This document shows positions 1 to 6,949 of a stretch of DNA of 14,057 nt, one piece after another. Location of the stretch: contig CANGSN010000027.1 in assembly GCA_947455805.1 (NCBI GenBank), positions 1 through 14,057 on the forward strand, in the 5' to 3' direction. Under the pieces are notes generated by a model. It saw only the letters and a program-made list of their open reading frames with translations. It did no database searches and was not told the origin of the DNA. The number at the start of each line of letters is the position of its first letter. Within the stretch, counting starts at the first letter, position 1. The stretch is from Planctomycetota bacterium. GTDB taxonomy: Bacteria; Planctomycetota; UBA1135; UBA2386. The position numbers were made by a program, and so were the translations under genes.

Positions 1-590
1 TCCTGCCGCAGCCGCGCCGCGACGTCGGGCAGGGCCGGATCGAACGCGCCGAGCAGCCGCGCGGTGGTGTCGAGCGGCAACGCGACGACGAGCTCCTGCG
101 CGTGCACTTCGCCCGGCGGATCGCCAGCCAGCGCGACGCGGAAGCCATCGCCCGCAGCCGCGGTGATCGCGGTCACCGCGCGGCCGAGCCGCAGCGTGGC
201 GCCGAGTTCGCGACGGCAGGCCTGCACCAGCTCTTCGTTGCCGGTGCGGAACGACCACGGCAGCTCGGCGACGTCGATCGCGCGCCGTTCGCCGTCGAAC
301 ACCATCCCCTTGCTCGCCGTCGGCAGCGCCGCCAGCGGCGTCGGTGCGTGCTGTAGCAGCGACAGCGTCGCGTCGAGCTCGTCCCGCCAGAAGCCGATCG
401 GGCCGTGTTCGCAGACGAAGCCGTTGGTGCGCACGCTGCGCACGCTGCCGCCCGGTTGGGGGGCACGGTCGACGATCAGCAGCTGCTTCGCGGGCGCCGT
501 GCGGCGTGTCGTCAGGGCGGTGCGCAGGCCACGCAGGCCGGCGCCGAGCACCAGCACGTCGAAGGGCGGGTCGCGTTCCGCGGTCGTCAT
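1..590 (-). CDS. FAD-dependent oxidoreductase, amine oxidase/protoporphyrinogen oxidase-like (partial, N-terminal 196 aa)
   Basis: The gene starts at ATG 590-588 and reads off the left edge, so only the first 196 residues are visible. A dinucleotide-binding Rossmann motif is present near the N-terminus: VLVLGAGLRGL with glycines 16, 18 and 21. The acidic residue D41 ends the second beta strand (LIVDRAPQPGG), followed by the GG doublet at 47-48 and an arginine at 51. This arrangement is typical of FAD enzymes of the amine oxidase/protoporphyrinogen oxidase/phytoene desaturase superfamily. No signal peptide is seen, so the protein is probably cytoplasmic or membrane-associated. It lies 90 bp downstream of the porin gene on the same strand, with hairpins between them, so it probably has its own promoter or depends on read-through. 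The substrate cannot be told from this fragment: HemY-type protoporphyrinogen oxidase is one option, a generic flavin amine oxidase another. Confidence 0.8.
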   Translation of the reverse strand, partial: MTTAERDPPFDVLVLGAGLRGLRTALTTRRTAPAKQLLIVDRAPQPGGSVRSVRTNGFVCEHGPIGFWRDELDATLSLLQHAPTPLAALPTASKGMVFDGERRAIDVAELPWSFRTGNEELVQACRRELGATLRLGRAVTAITAAAGDGFRVALAGDPPGEVHAQELVVALPLDTTARLLGAFDPALPDVAARLRQ

Positions 591-617
591 CGCGTCAGCC
601 TAGCGCCGTACATGCGC

Positions 618-640
618 GGAGGCGGGACTCGCCCGCCTCC
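618..640 (-). terminator. Hairpin downstream of porin gene, candidate terminator
   Basis: GGAGGCGGG (618-626) pairs perfectly with CCCGCCTCC (632-640) across a 5-nt loop. It lies about 40 bp past the porin stop codon and before the start of the FAD oxidoreductase. No T-tract follows on the minus strand, so a classical intrinsic terminator is not proven. It could also be an attenuator or an mRNA-stabilising 3' structure. Confidence 0.4.
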
Positions 641-646
641 GTTCGT

Positions 647-663
647 GCGCCGGCTGCCGGCGC
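647..663 (-). terminator. Second hairpin right after porin stop
   Basis: GCGCCGG (647-653) and CCGGCGC (657-663) form a 7-bp GC-only stem with a 3-nt loop, 17 bp beyond the porin stop. Together with the hairpin at 618-640 it makes a tandem structure between two same-strand genes. No U-run is present, so the terminator call is tentative. Confidence 0.3.
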
Positions 664-679
664 TCGTTCGCTCGGCAGT

Positions 680-1981
680 TCAGAAGGTGAACTGGAACAG
701 CACGCTCAGGATGTGGTTCGTCTGGCCCGAGCCTGGGGCCGACGGGTCGACGTCCTGCCACGTGTACTGCAGCTGCGTCTTGCAGGAGTGGTCGCCGTTG
801 TAGAACGCGTTCACCACGGCGCTGACTTCGGTGGCTTCGCCTTCGACTGCGCCGAGGCCGCGCATGCCCGTCAGGAAGTCGACGCCACCCGCTTCGCCAG
901 CGTCGGTTTCGACCATGCCGACGCGCAGGCCGAGGCCCCACTGCATCGAGCTGTCGCCGTTCTTCGGCAGCAGGTAGCCGAGGCTGGCCGCCCAGCCCGA
1001 CACGTCTTCCTCGTCGGAGACGCCGGACTGGATGTCGTCCCGGCGCGTGAACCACTCCCCGAGGAAGCTCCAGGCCTTGCAGTTCCAGGCCGTGTTGAGG
1101 TTGATCGAGGTGCTCTCGATGTCGCGGCTGGTGTCGGCGTCGACGCCGTTGCCCAGCGCGATGCCAGCACCGACGGTGCCGCGGCACGGGCCGTCGGTGC
1201 GCATGTCACCCTGGCGCCAGTACTCCGCCGTCTGCTCGCCGCCGAAGAAGTCGCCGAGCAGGTCCCAGTTCGCCGAGGCGACGTAGCTGAGCTCGTTGCT
1301 GCCGTTGCTGTTCTCTTCGCCGACGCCGACGAAGCCCGAGGTGACCGGGGTCGTGTTCGGGTCGCCGGCCGCCAGCGCGCCGGAGACGTCACCGTTCATC
1401 GCGCCGAGGGCGAAGCGGACCGGGCGGTCCTTCTCCATCAGCGAGCCGACGAGCCAGGCGCCGCGCGAACGGGCGCCGGCGAACGCGTCCGACGCAATCG
1501 AGCGGTCGACGAACCACAGGCCGTGGACCCAGCCCGTGCCTTCGAGGCCGAACAGCGTCTTGCCCTGGCCGAAGCGGAGGCCGACGCGGCCCTCGTCGCT
1601 GCTGCTGAAGTTGTATTGGGCGTACGCGTCCTTCAGGATGCTGCCGTTCTGGTCGCCGTTCTCGGCGAGGTCGAGCTGCAGACGGAAGGTGATGTTGCGG
1701 TTGTAGACGTGGCCACGCAGCTGGGTGCGGGCGACGCCGACGTCGAAGCTGTTGGTGTCGTCGCCCGACAGGGGGGCGGGAGCTGCTTCTTTGTTCGCGT
1801 AGGACCAGCTGGCCTGGGCGAAGCTCAGCCAGTTGATGCCGAACGAGTCACCGCCGTCGTACGTCAGACCGGAACCAGCCTTGGCGCTCCAGCCGCCGGA
1901 GGTCTTGCCCGGCTCTTGGGCGACGAGGAGGGAGGCGGAGACAGCGAAGGCCAGCAGGCCGCAGGGGATCGACTTGCGCAT
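680..1981 (-). CDS. Outer-membrane porin, OprP/OprO-like (phosphate-selective porin family)
   Basis: This 433-residue protein is a likely beta-barrel porin for anions such as phosphate or other small solutes. The start at 1981 gives a clean signal peptide (MRKSIPCGLLAFAVSASLLVAQEP, shown here as its first 24 residues in two parts: MRKSIPCGLL then AFAVSASLLVAQEP) with cleavage near residues 21-24. A 15-codon in-frame extension to 2026 would bury the signal and is disfavoured. Family-like features follow: the segment at 80-104 (DVGVARTQLRG then a strand rich in aromatic and basic residues), LKDAYAQYNF at 117-125, and VGLRFGQGKTLFGLE at 133-147. The chain ends in FQFTF, and a terminal phenylalanine is the usual beta-barrel assembly signal. 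Three cysteines fall in the barrel part, which is unusual for porins. A sigma70-like promoter may lie at 2063-2092. Family assignment is by motif pattern, and substrate specificity is not shown. Confidence 0.82.
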   Translation of the reverse strand: MRKSIPCGLLAFAVSASLLVAQEPGKTSGGWSAKAGSGLTYDGGDSFGINWLSFAQASWSYANKEAAPAPLSGDDTNSFDVGVARTQLRGHVYNRNITFRLQLDLAENGDQNGSILKDAYAQYNFSSSDEGRVGLRFGQGKTLFGLEGTGWVHGLWFVDRSIASDAFAGARSRGAWLVGSLMEKDRPVRFALGAMNGDVSGALAAGDPNTTPVTSGFVGVGEENSNGSNELSYVASANWDLLGDFFGGEQTAEYWRQGDMRTDGPCRGTVGAGIALGNGVDADTSRDIESTSINLNTAWNCKAWSFLGEWFTRRDDIQSGVSDEEDVSGWAASLGYLLPKNGDSSMQWGLGLRVGMVETDAGEAGGVDFLTGMRGLGAVEGEATEVSAVVNAFYNGDHSCKTQLQYTWQDVDPSAPGSGQTNHILSVLFQFTF

Positions 1982-2360
1982 CGGGTGCTTTGGTAGGGAA
2001 GGGTGACTCGCTGGCATCGGTGGCATGGAGCCTTCGGCCAGAAGTCACCGGGGAAGGTGGCCACCGTAGGTAGCTGGGGCGGCTGGCGTCAACCTTGTTT
2101 TCCACACCTTCTCCCCATGGCATGGAGTGCAGGTACCGCCTGCCAGTTGCGGGTTTGTGCCCGGACTGCAGATCCGGAACGTGCGCCACGGCCCGAGAGT
2201 GTGGAGAGATCGGAAGGCCGCGGCCGCAGCCTCGAGGCGCCCGCGCCATCGGCGGATCGCCGCAAGTTTTTTCCAGGCAACGACAAACTTTCCGTCCACC
2301 GCAGCCGATCTTCTCCCCACTCCCTCGCCCTCCGCGGCTTTCGCCGAGCCGCACCCTCCG
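1982..2360. other. 379-bp divergent intergenic region
   Basis: This gap separates the start codons of the porin (minus) and the molybdoenzyme (plus) and must hold both promoters. A candidate porin promoter is listed separately. The right part (about 2230-2360) has short pyrimidine-rich runs and a TTTTTT tract at 2269-2274. A short anticodon-arm-like hairpin at 2161-2177 is discussed under rejected items. Open frames run through on the plus strand, but their composition (Arg/Ala/Ser/Pro-rich) does not suggest a gene. Confidence 0.6.
2063..2092 (-). promoter_or_regulatory. Candidate sigma70-type promoter for porin gene
   Basis: Read on the minus strand, TTGACG (2092-2087) is followed after 18 nt by TACGGT (2068-2063). 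Transcription would start near 2056 and give a leader of about 75 nt before the ATG at 1981. The -10 match is only moderate and the spacing is at the upper end of usual, so this is a weak prediction. Confidence 0.3.
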
Positions 2361-4304
2361 ATGTCCGTCCAGACCCAGCGCACCACCTGCAACCGCGACT
2401 GCCCCGATGCGTGCGGCATCGTCGCCACCGTCACCGATGGCGTCGTCACCCAGCTGAAGGGCGACCCCGAGCATCCGGTGACCCGCGGCTTCCTGTGCTT
2501 CCGCACCAGCCGCTTCCTCGAACTGCAGAACGGTCCCGATCGTGTGCGCGAGCCGCTGGTCCGCAAGAACGGCGAGCTGGTGCCCGCCACCTGGGACGAA
2601 GCGCTCGGCCTGATCGCCGACAAGCTGCTGCAGGTCCGGCGCGAGTCGGGGCCGGCGGCGATCTTCCACTACCGGTCCGGCGGTTCGCTCGGGATCCTGA
2701 AGCACCTGACCGACCTGTTCTTCGACGAGTTCGGGCCGTGCACCGGCAAGGTCGGCGACATCTGCTCGGGGGCCGGCGAAGCGGCGCAGATGGAGGATCT
2801 CGGCACCAGCGACAGCAACGACCTGTTCGACCTCTGCAACAGCCGCCACCTGGTGCTGTGGGGCAAGAACCCGGCGGTCAGCAACGTGCACCTGGTGCCG
2901 ATCCTGAAGGAGGCCCAGGCCCGCGGCGCGCGCATCGCGCTGATCGACCCGGTGCACCACAAGTCGGTCGGCCTCGCCGACACCTACCTGCAGCCGGCGC
3001 CGGGCTCGGACTTCGAACTGGCGCTCGGCATCGCCCGGGCGCTGTTCGACCGCGGCCAGGTCGACCCGAAGGCGGCGTCGTTCTGCGACCACCTGCCGGA
3101 GTTCCAGCGCCTGGCGCAGAGCCGCACCGTCGCCGAATGGGCGGCGCGCACCGACCTGCCGGCCGCGGCCGTGCTCGACCTCGCCGACCGCTTCGCCGAC
3201 GGCCCGACCGCGATCCTGGTCGGCTGGGGCATGCAGCGGCGGCAGCGCGGCGGCGCCATCGTGCGCGCGCTCGATGCGCTGTCGGCGATCTCCGGCAACC
3301 TGTTCCGCTCCGGCGGCGGCGTGTCGTTCTACTTCCGCCGGCGGAAGGCCTTCCGCCCGTTCGGCCCGCCGGCGAAGCACCCGCGCACGATCCGCGAGCC
3401 GCTGTTCGCGCAGGATCTGCTGGCGGCGCAGGACCCGCCGATCCGCTTCCTGTGGGACACCGCCGGCAACCCGGTGTCGATGCTGCCCGACTCGGCCGCG
3501 GTGGCGAAGGCGATCGACGCGGTCGAGTTCGTCGTCGTCGCCGACTGCTTCCTGACCGACACCGCACGCCGCGCCGACGTCGTGCTGCCGGTGCCGACGC
3601 TGCTCGAGGACAGCGACGTGCTCGGTTCCTACGGCCATCACTGGCTTGCCGAGTCGCGGCCGGTGGTGCCGATGCCGCCCGGCGTGCGCCACGAACTGCA
3701 CATCTTCCAGGAGCTGGCCCGCCGCGTCGGGCTCGACAGCTACCCGCAGGAGACCATCGACACCTGCAAGCGGAACGCGCTCGCCGACGTCGCCGGCCAG
3801 GGTGCCAGCCTCGAGATGCTGCGCAAGCACGGGGCCGTGCGCAGCCCGGTCGCCGACGCGCTGCTGTTCCGCGAGGGCCAGGTGCTGACGCGCAACGGCC
3901 ACGTGCAGCTGCTGACCGAGGACGCACCGGCCCCGGTGCTCGACGAGCCGAAGGCCGAGCCGCGCGCCAGCCGTTCGTTGTGGCTGTTCTCGAACTCGAC
4001 CGAACGCAGCCAGGCGTCGCAGTGGTCCGGCAAGGGCCTCGGCCCGCGCCTGCCGGTGACGGTGCATCCGGACAACGTGCCGGGCCTCGCCAACGGCGCG
4101 CCGGTGCGGCTCTACAGCGCGCACGGTTCGCTCGCCGCCGAGCTGGTGCTCGATCCGGCGCAACGCAAGGACGTCGCGATCGTGCCGAAGGGCGGCCACT
4201 TCGACCGCGGCCAGAGTGCCAACGCGCTGATCGCCGCGCGCCCGACGGATCTCGGGCTCGGCGCTGCCTATCTCGACTGCCTGGTGCGTATCGTGCCGGA
4301 ATGA
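2361..4304 (+). CDS. Molybdopterin-dependent oxidoreductase, 4Fe-4S (MopB/FdhF-like superfamily)
   Basis: This 647-residue, single-subunit enzyme should bind bis-molybdopterin guanine dinucleotide and one [4Fe-4S] cluster and catalyse a two-electron redox reaction. The start at 2361 places the cluster ligands at the very N-terminus: C10-X3-C14-X3-C18-X27-C46. Longer in-frame starts (for example 2127) add only low-complexity sequence. A probable molybdenum ligand is C135 in GDICSGAGEAA. The C-terminal domain from about residue 540 (LWLFSNSTERSQASQWSGKG onward) resembles the molybdopterin-dinucleotide-binding domain. No twin-arginine signal is present, so the enzyme is likely cytoplasmic. No partner electron-transfer subunit, maturation chaperone or FdhD homologue is adjacent. 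The next gene overlaps its stop codon. The substrate is unknown: the superfamily includes formate dehydrogenases and thiosulfate/polysulfide, nitrate and arsenate enzymes, and nothing here decides between them. Confidence 0.88.
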   Translation: MSVQTQRTTCNRDCPDACGIVATVTDGVVTQLKGDPEHPVTRGFLCFRTSRFLELQNGPDRVREPLVRKNGELVPATWDEALGLIADKLLQVRRESGPAAIFHYRSGGSLGILKHLTDLFFDEFGPCTGKVGDICSGAGEAAQMEDLGTSDSNDLFDLCNSRHLVLWGKNPAVSNVHLVPILKEAQARGARIALIDPVHHKSVGLADTYLQPAPGSDFELALGIARALFDRGQVDPKAASFCDHLPEFQRLAQSRTVAEWAARTDLPAAAVLDLADRFADGPTAILVGWGMQRRQRGGAIVRALDALSAISGNLFRSGGGVSFYFRRRKAFRPFGPPAKHPRTIREPLFAQDLLAAQDPPIRFLWDTAGNPVSMLPDSAAVAKAIDAVEFVVVADCFLTDTARRADVVLPVPTLLEDSDVLGSYGHHWLAESRPVVPMPPGVRHELHIFQELARRVGLDSYPQETIDTCKRNALADVAGQGASLEMLRKHGAVRSPVADALLFREGQVLTRNGHVQLLTEDAPAPVLDEPKAEPRASRSLWLFSNSTERSQASQWSGKGLGPRLPVTVHPDNVPGLANGAPVRLYSAHGSLAAELVLDPAQRKDVAIVPKGGHFDRGQSANALIAARPTDLGLGAAYLDCLVRIVPE

Positions 4305-5737
4305 GGCGCATCACCGGCACGCACGTCTACTCGTACGTGAAGTGCCGGCACCTCGCAGCGCTCGACCTGCACCTGTCGCGCAGCGAACGCCGCGCGCCGA
4401 CCGAGTGGGAGGAGTTCGCCGCCAAGCGCGGCCGCGACTTCGAAGCGGTCTACGTGCAGCGCCTGCCGATCGCCATGCCGCGCTATCCCGAGCGCGACTT
4501 CGAAGCGGGGGCCGCCGCGACGCGCGAGCTGCTGCGCAGTGGCGCCGAGTGGATCCACCAGGGCGTGCTCGCCGGCGACGACCGGCTCGGCCTGCCCGAC
4601 CTGCTGCGCAAGCTGCCGGGGGAGAGTTCGCTCGGCGACCACCACTACGAAGTGCTCGACGTGAAGACGTCGGGCAAGAGCCGCGGCGACCAGATCCTGC
4701 AGGTCGTCTTCTACACGCGCCTGCTCGCCGAGCTGCAGGGCCGCATGCCGACGCACGGTGCTCTGATCCTGAAGGATGGGCGCGAAGAGCGCTTCCTGAT
4801 CGCCGACTACCTGGCCGCGCACGACGAAGTGCTGGCGGCGCTGCGGCACCTGCGATCAGACCTGTCGGCGTCGCGGCCGTTCCTGCAGTCCGGCTGCAGC
4901 GGCTGCTACCACGACCAGCGCTGCCTGCCGGCACTGCGCCAGCGCTCCGACCTGTCGCTGGTGCACGGCATGAGCCACGGCGCGCGCGCGATCCTCGAAC
5001 AAGCCGGCTGTCGCACGGTCGCCGACCTGGCGACGTTCCATCCCGACGGTCCGCGCGCGCGCGGCAACCTCGATGCGACGCTGCTGCGCCGCCTGCGCCG
5101 CGGCGCGCTCGCCCACCTGCTCGGCAAGCCGCTGGTCGACGAACGGCCGCGCGCCGAACGCTTCGAGAACGGCGCCATCGTGCACCTCTTGACCGATGCG
5201 TTCGCCGACCGCGTGCTGGCGATCGGCGTGCTGCATCCGGCGCGCGAGGACGGCGCGTTCCGTTGCGAACTGCCGGCGACGGCCGCCGACGAATGGGACG
5301 CGCTGAAGCGCCTCGTCGCGTCGCTGCCGCGCGGCGTGCCGTTGCTGCACTTCGGCGAGACGCTGCCGCGCTGGCACGAGGAGCACGCGTTCGCGCGCGA
5401 AGCCGATCCGGCGATCGAGGCGCGCTTCGTCGACCTCGGCAAGCGCCTGCGCGCGGCGGCGGTCTATCCGCGCGCGGTGTTCGGCCTCGCCGATCTGGTG
5501 CAGACGGCGCTCGGTCGGGATCCGCTGCGCGCCGGGCATCCGGGGGCGGCGGCGATGTGGCTCACCGGTGACGATGGTGCGGAGCGGCTGCGCGCGAAGC
5601 TGCACGCGGACCTGCAGGATCTGGCGGCGCTGAAGGCGGCGATCCTCGATGCGGCGCCGACGGTGGTGGACGACGGCGAAGCGGCGGCGGGTGAGGGCGC
5701 CGCGGCGAACGGCGAGCGCGCTGGCAGCGCGGGCTGA
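4301..5737 (+). CDS. TM0106-type RecB/Cas4-like Fe-S nuclease
   Basis: This 478-residue protein looks like a PD-(D/E)XK nuclease of the RecB superfamily fused to a C-terminal region that may be RNase H-like, as in the TM0106/RecB-related family. Visible active-site elements are D100 (LGLPDLL), D120-x-K122 (VLDVKTS) and Q134-X3-Y138 (QVVFY). Four cysteines match the iron-sulfur pattern of Cas4 and AddB: C15 (YVKCRHL) near the N-terminus and C199-X2-C202-X5-C208 (CSGCYHDQRC) after the nuclease core. The motif I histidine is not obvious; GRDFEA occupies that area. A helical segment follows at about 217-240 (MSHGARAILEQAGCRTVADL), resembling helix-hairpin-helix. The C-terminal tail is Ala/Glu/Gly-rich and disordered. 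ATG 4301-4303 overlaps the upstream TGA 4302-4304, indicating translational coupling to the molybdoenzyme. No helicase or CRISPR array is nearby, so its DNA-processing role is unknown. Confidence 0.8.
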   Translation: MRRITGTHVYSYVKCRHLAALDLHLSRSERRAPTEWEEFAAKRGRDFEAVYVQRLPIAMPRYPERDFEAGAAATRELLRSGAEWIHQGVLAGDDRLGLPDLLRKLPGESSLGDHHYEVLDVKTSGKSRGDQILQVVFYTRLLAELQGRMPTHGALILKDGREERFLIADYLAAHDEVLAALRHLRSDLSASRPFLQSGCSGCYHDQRCLPALRQRSDLSLVHGMSHGARAILEQAGCRTVADLATFHPDGPRARGNLDATLLRRLRRGALAHLLGKPLVDERPRAERFENGAIVHLLTDAFADRVLAIGVLHPAREDGAFRCELPATAADEWDALKRLVASLPRGVPLLHFGETLPRWHEEHAFAREADPAIEARFVDLGKRLRAAAVYPRAVFGLADLVQTALGRDPLRAGHPGAAAMWLTGDDGAERLRAKLHADLQDLAALKAAILDAAPTVVDDGEAAAGEGAAANGERAGSAG

Positions 5738-6874
5738 TCACTGCTTCTGCGGTTCTGTGCTCGCCGGTGCCGCGTTCGCGCGGAAGGGCCCGGCGCCGAG
5801 CACCTGCATGCCGCGGATCTCCCTTCGCTCGGTCACCCACAGAGGCAACGCCCTGTCGTCGAGCACGAGCACGGTGTCGTTCCGGTTCACGACGAGGTGG
5901 CCGTTCGGCAGCAACTCGGCGTGCAGGACTCCATCGCATTTCCAGGTCCGCTGCACCTTGCCGTCAGGCCCGACCAGTCGGATCCGATCCATCTGCCTGT
6001 CGGTGACCAGCGTCGTGCCGTCGAGTTGGCGGCTGGCGCTGCTCAGGTGGGGGCTGCCGAACGACCAGACGGTCTTGCCGTTGCGGTTCACCTCGATCAC
6101 TCCGCCCTGGTTGAACTCGACGATCAGCGTGTTCCCGTTGGCGAGCCGATCTGCTCCGAGCGGGTTCCCGCCCGTCTCGGTCGACCACGCAACGCTGCCG
6201 TCGGGCTTCAGTTCGACCACCGTCTGGCCGGTGTGGTTGCAGACCATTGTGTTGCCATCGGGCAAGCGCTTGCAGTCGACAGCCTGTTGGAAGCCTCCAA
6301 GTGTCCACACTTCCTTGCCATCCGGCAGCAGCTCGCGGATCGAGCCCGTGGTGTGGCTGACGGTGAGGAGGTTGCCGTTCGGCAGCAGCTCGGTGTGAAA
6401 CGGATTCGGCAGCGTCAGCAGCACCTTCTCGCTCGTGTCGGTGACCAGCACGACGTTGCCGTTGCTCAGCGTCAGCAGCACCCCGTTGCGCCCCTCGACG
6501 GCGTGCCACGCGCGGCGCGCCATCAGGGCGACGCCGAGGTCCTTGCTGGCGAGCAAGCGTTCGACCGGTGCCCGCAGGGAAGCGCAGTCGCCGTGCAGCC
6601 CCGAACATGCGAACAGCGCCCACTGCAGCACGTCGCTGCGGCGATCGAGCAGCGCCTTGTGCAGTGCCGGAACGGCGGCATCGCCGAGCGCGACGAGTCC
6701 GGCGACCGCGGCGTTCTGCTTGCCGGGCTCGGCGAGTTCGCGCACGAACTGCTCAGCCTGCGCGCGCGGCGTCGGCGTTGTGGCAGGAGCTTGGGCCGGC
6801 GCTGGCGGCGTTGGCACCGGCTCCTGGGCGCACAGCCATCCCGCGATCCCGACGACGAGTGCACGTCGCAGCAT
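5738..6874 (-). CDS. Secreted HEAT-like/beta-propeller repeat protein
   Basis: This 378-residue protein starts with a short signal peptide (MLRRALVVGIAGWLCAQ, cleavage near AQ-EP) and a Pro/Ala/Thr-rich linker at about 18-37. The signal lacks a good lipobox because the residue before Cys is Leu. Residues about 39-127 are alpha-helical and HEAT-like (VAGLVALGDAAVPALHKALL; LASKDLGVALMARRAWH). Residues about 128-355 hold five or six repeats of about 40 residues with a core of L-x-[DN]-GNT-hydrophobic followed by an acidic-Gly-Lys-x-x-W turn, as in LPDGNTMVC, LANGNTLIVEFNQGG and NRNGKTVWSF. This pattern fits a beta-propeller such as NHL, PQQ-like or arylsulfotransferase-like folds. No catalytic set is visible, so a binding or scaffold role in the cell envelope is likely. 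The gene converges on the nuclease gene with zero bases between the stops, and diverges from the VOC gene over 75 bp. Confidence 0.75.
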   Translation of the reverse strand: MLRRALVVGIAGWLCAQEPVPTPPAPAQAPATTPTPRAQAEQFVRELAEPGKQNAAVAGLVALGDAAVPALHKALLDRRSDVLQWALFACSGLHGDCASLRAPVERLLASKDLGVALMARRAWHAVEGRNGVLLTLSNGNVVLVTDTSEKVLLTLPNPFHTELLPNGNLLTVSHTTGSIRELLPDGKEVWTLGGFQQAVDCKRLPDGNTMVCNHTGQTVVELKPDGSVAWSTETGGNPLGADRLANGNTLIVEFNQGGVIEVNRNGKTVWSFGSPHLSSASRQLDGTTLVTDRQMDRIRLVGPDGKVQRTWKCDGVLHAELLPNGHLVVNRNDTVLVLDDRALPLWVTERREIRGMQVLGAGPFRANAAPASTEPQKQ

Positions 6875-6949
6875 CGCCGCATGCTACCGGCGACGACCGC
6901 CGTGTGTTGCCGCTGCGTCCGCGACCGCAGGGCGGACGAAGCCGCCGCC

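Noticed and set aside
2161..2177. tRNA-Cys-like anticodon arm: 5-bp stem with loop CTGCAGA carrying a GCA anticodon
   Set aside because: No T-arm with a GTTCRA core and no matching acceptor stem flank it, so a tRNA gene is not supported. It is a small hairpin, possibly decayed or fortuitous.
1848..4199. Very long open frame on the minus strand across the molybdoenzyme gene
   Set aside because: It is antisense to a gene with clear catalytic motifs, and its protein is an Arg/Ala/Glu/Val/His/Gln-rich low-complexity chain with no domain. GC-rich codon bias gives long antisense frames throughout the window.
4301..5737. CRISPR association suggested by the Cas4-like cysteine pattern
   Set aside because: No repeats with regular spacers and no cas genes occur in the window, and the C-terminal extension fits the stand-alone TM0106-type family instead.
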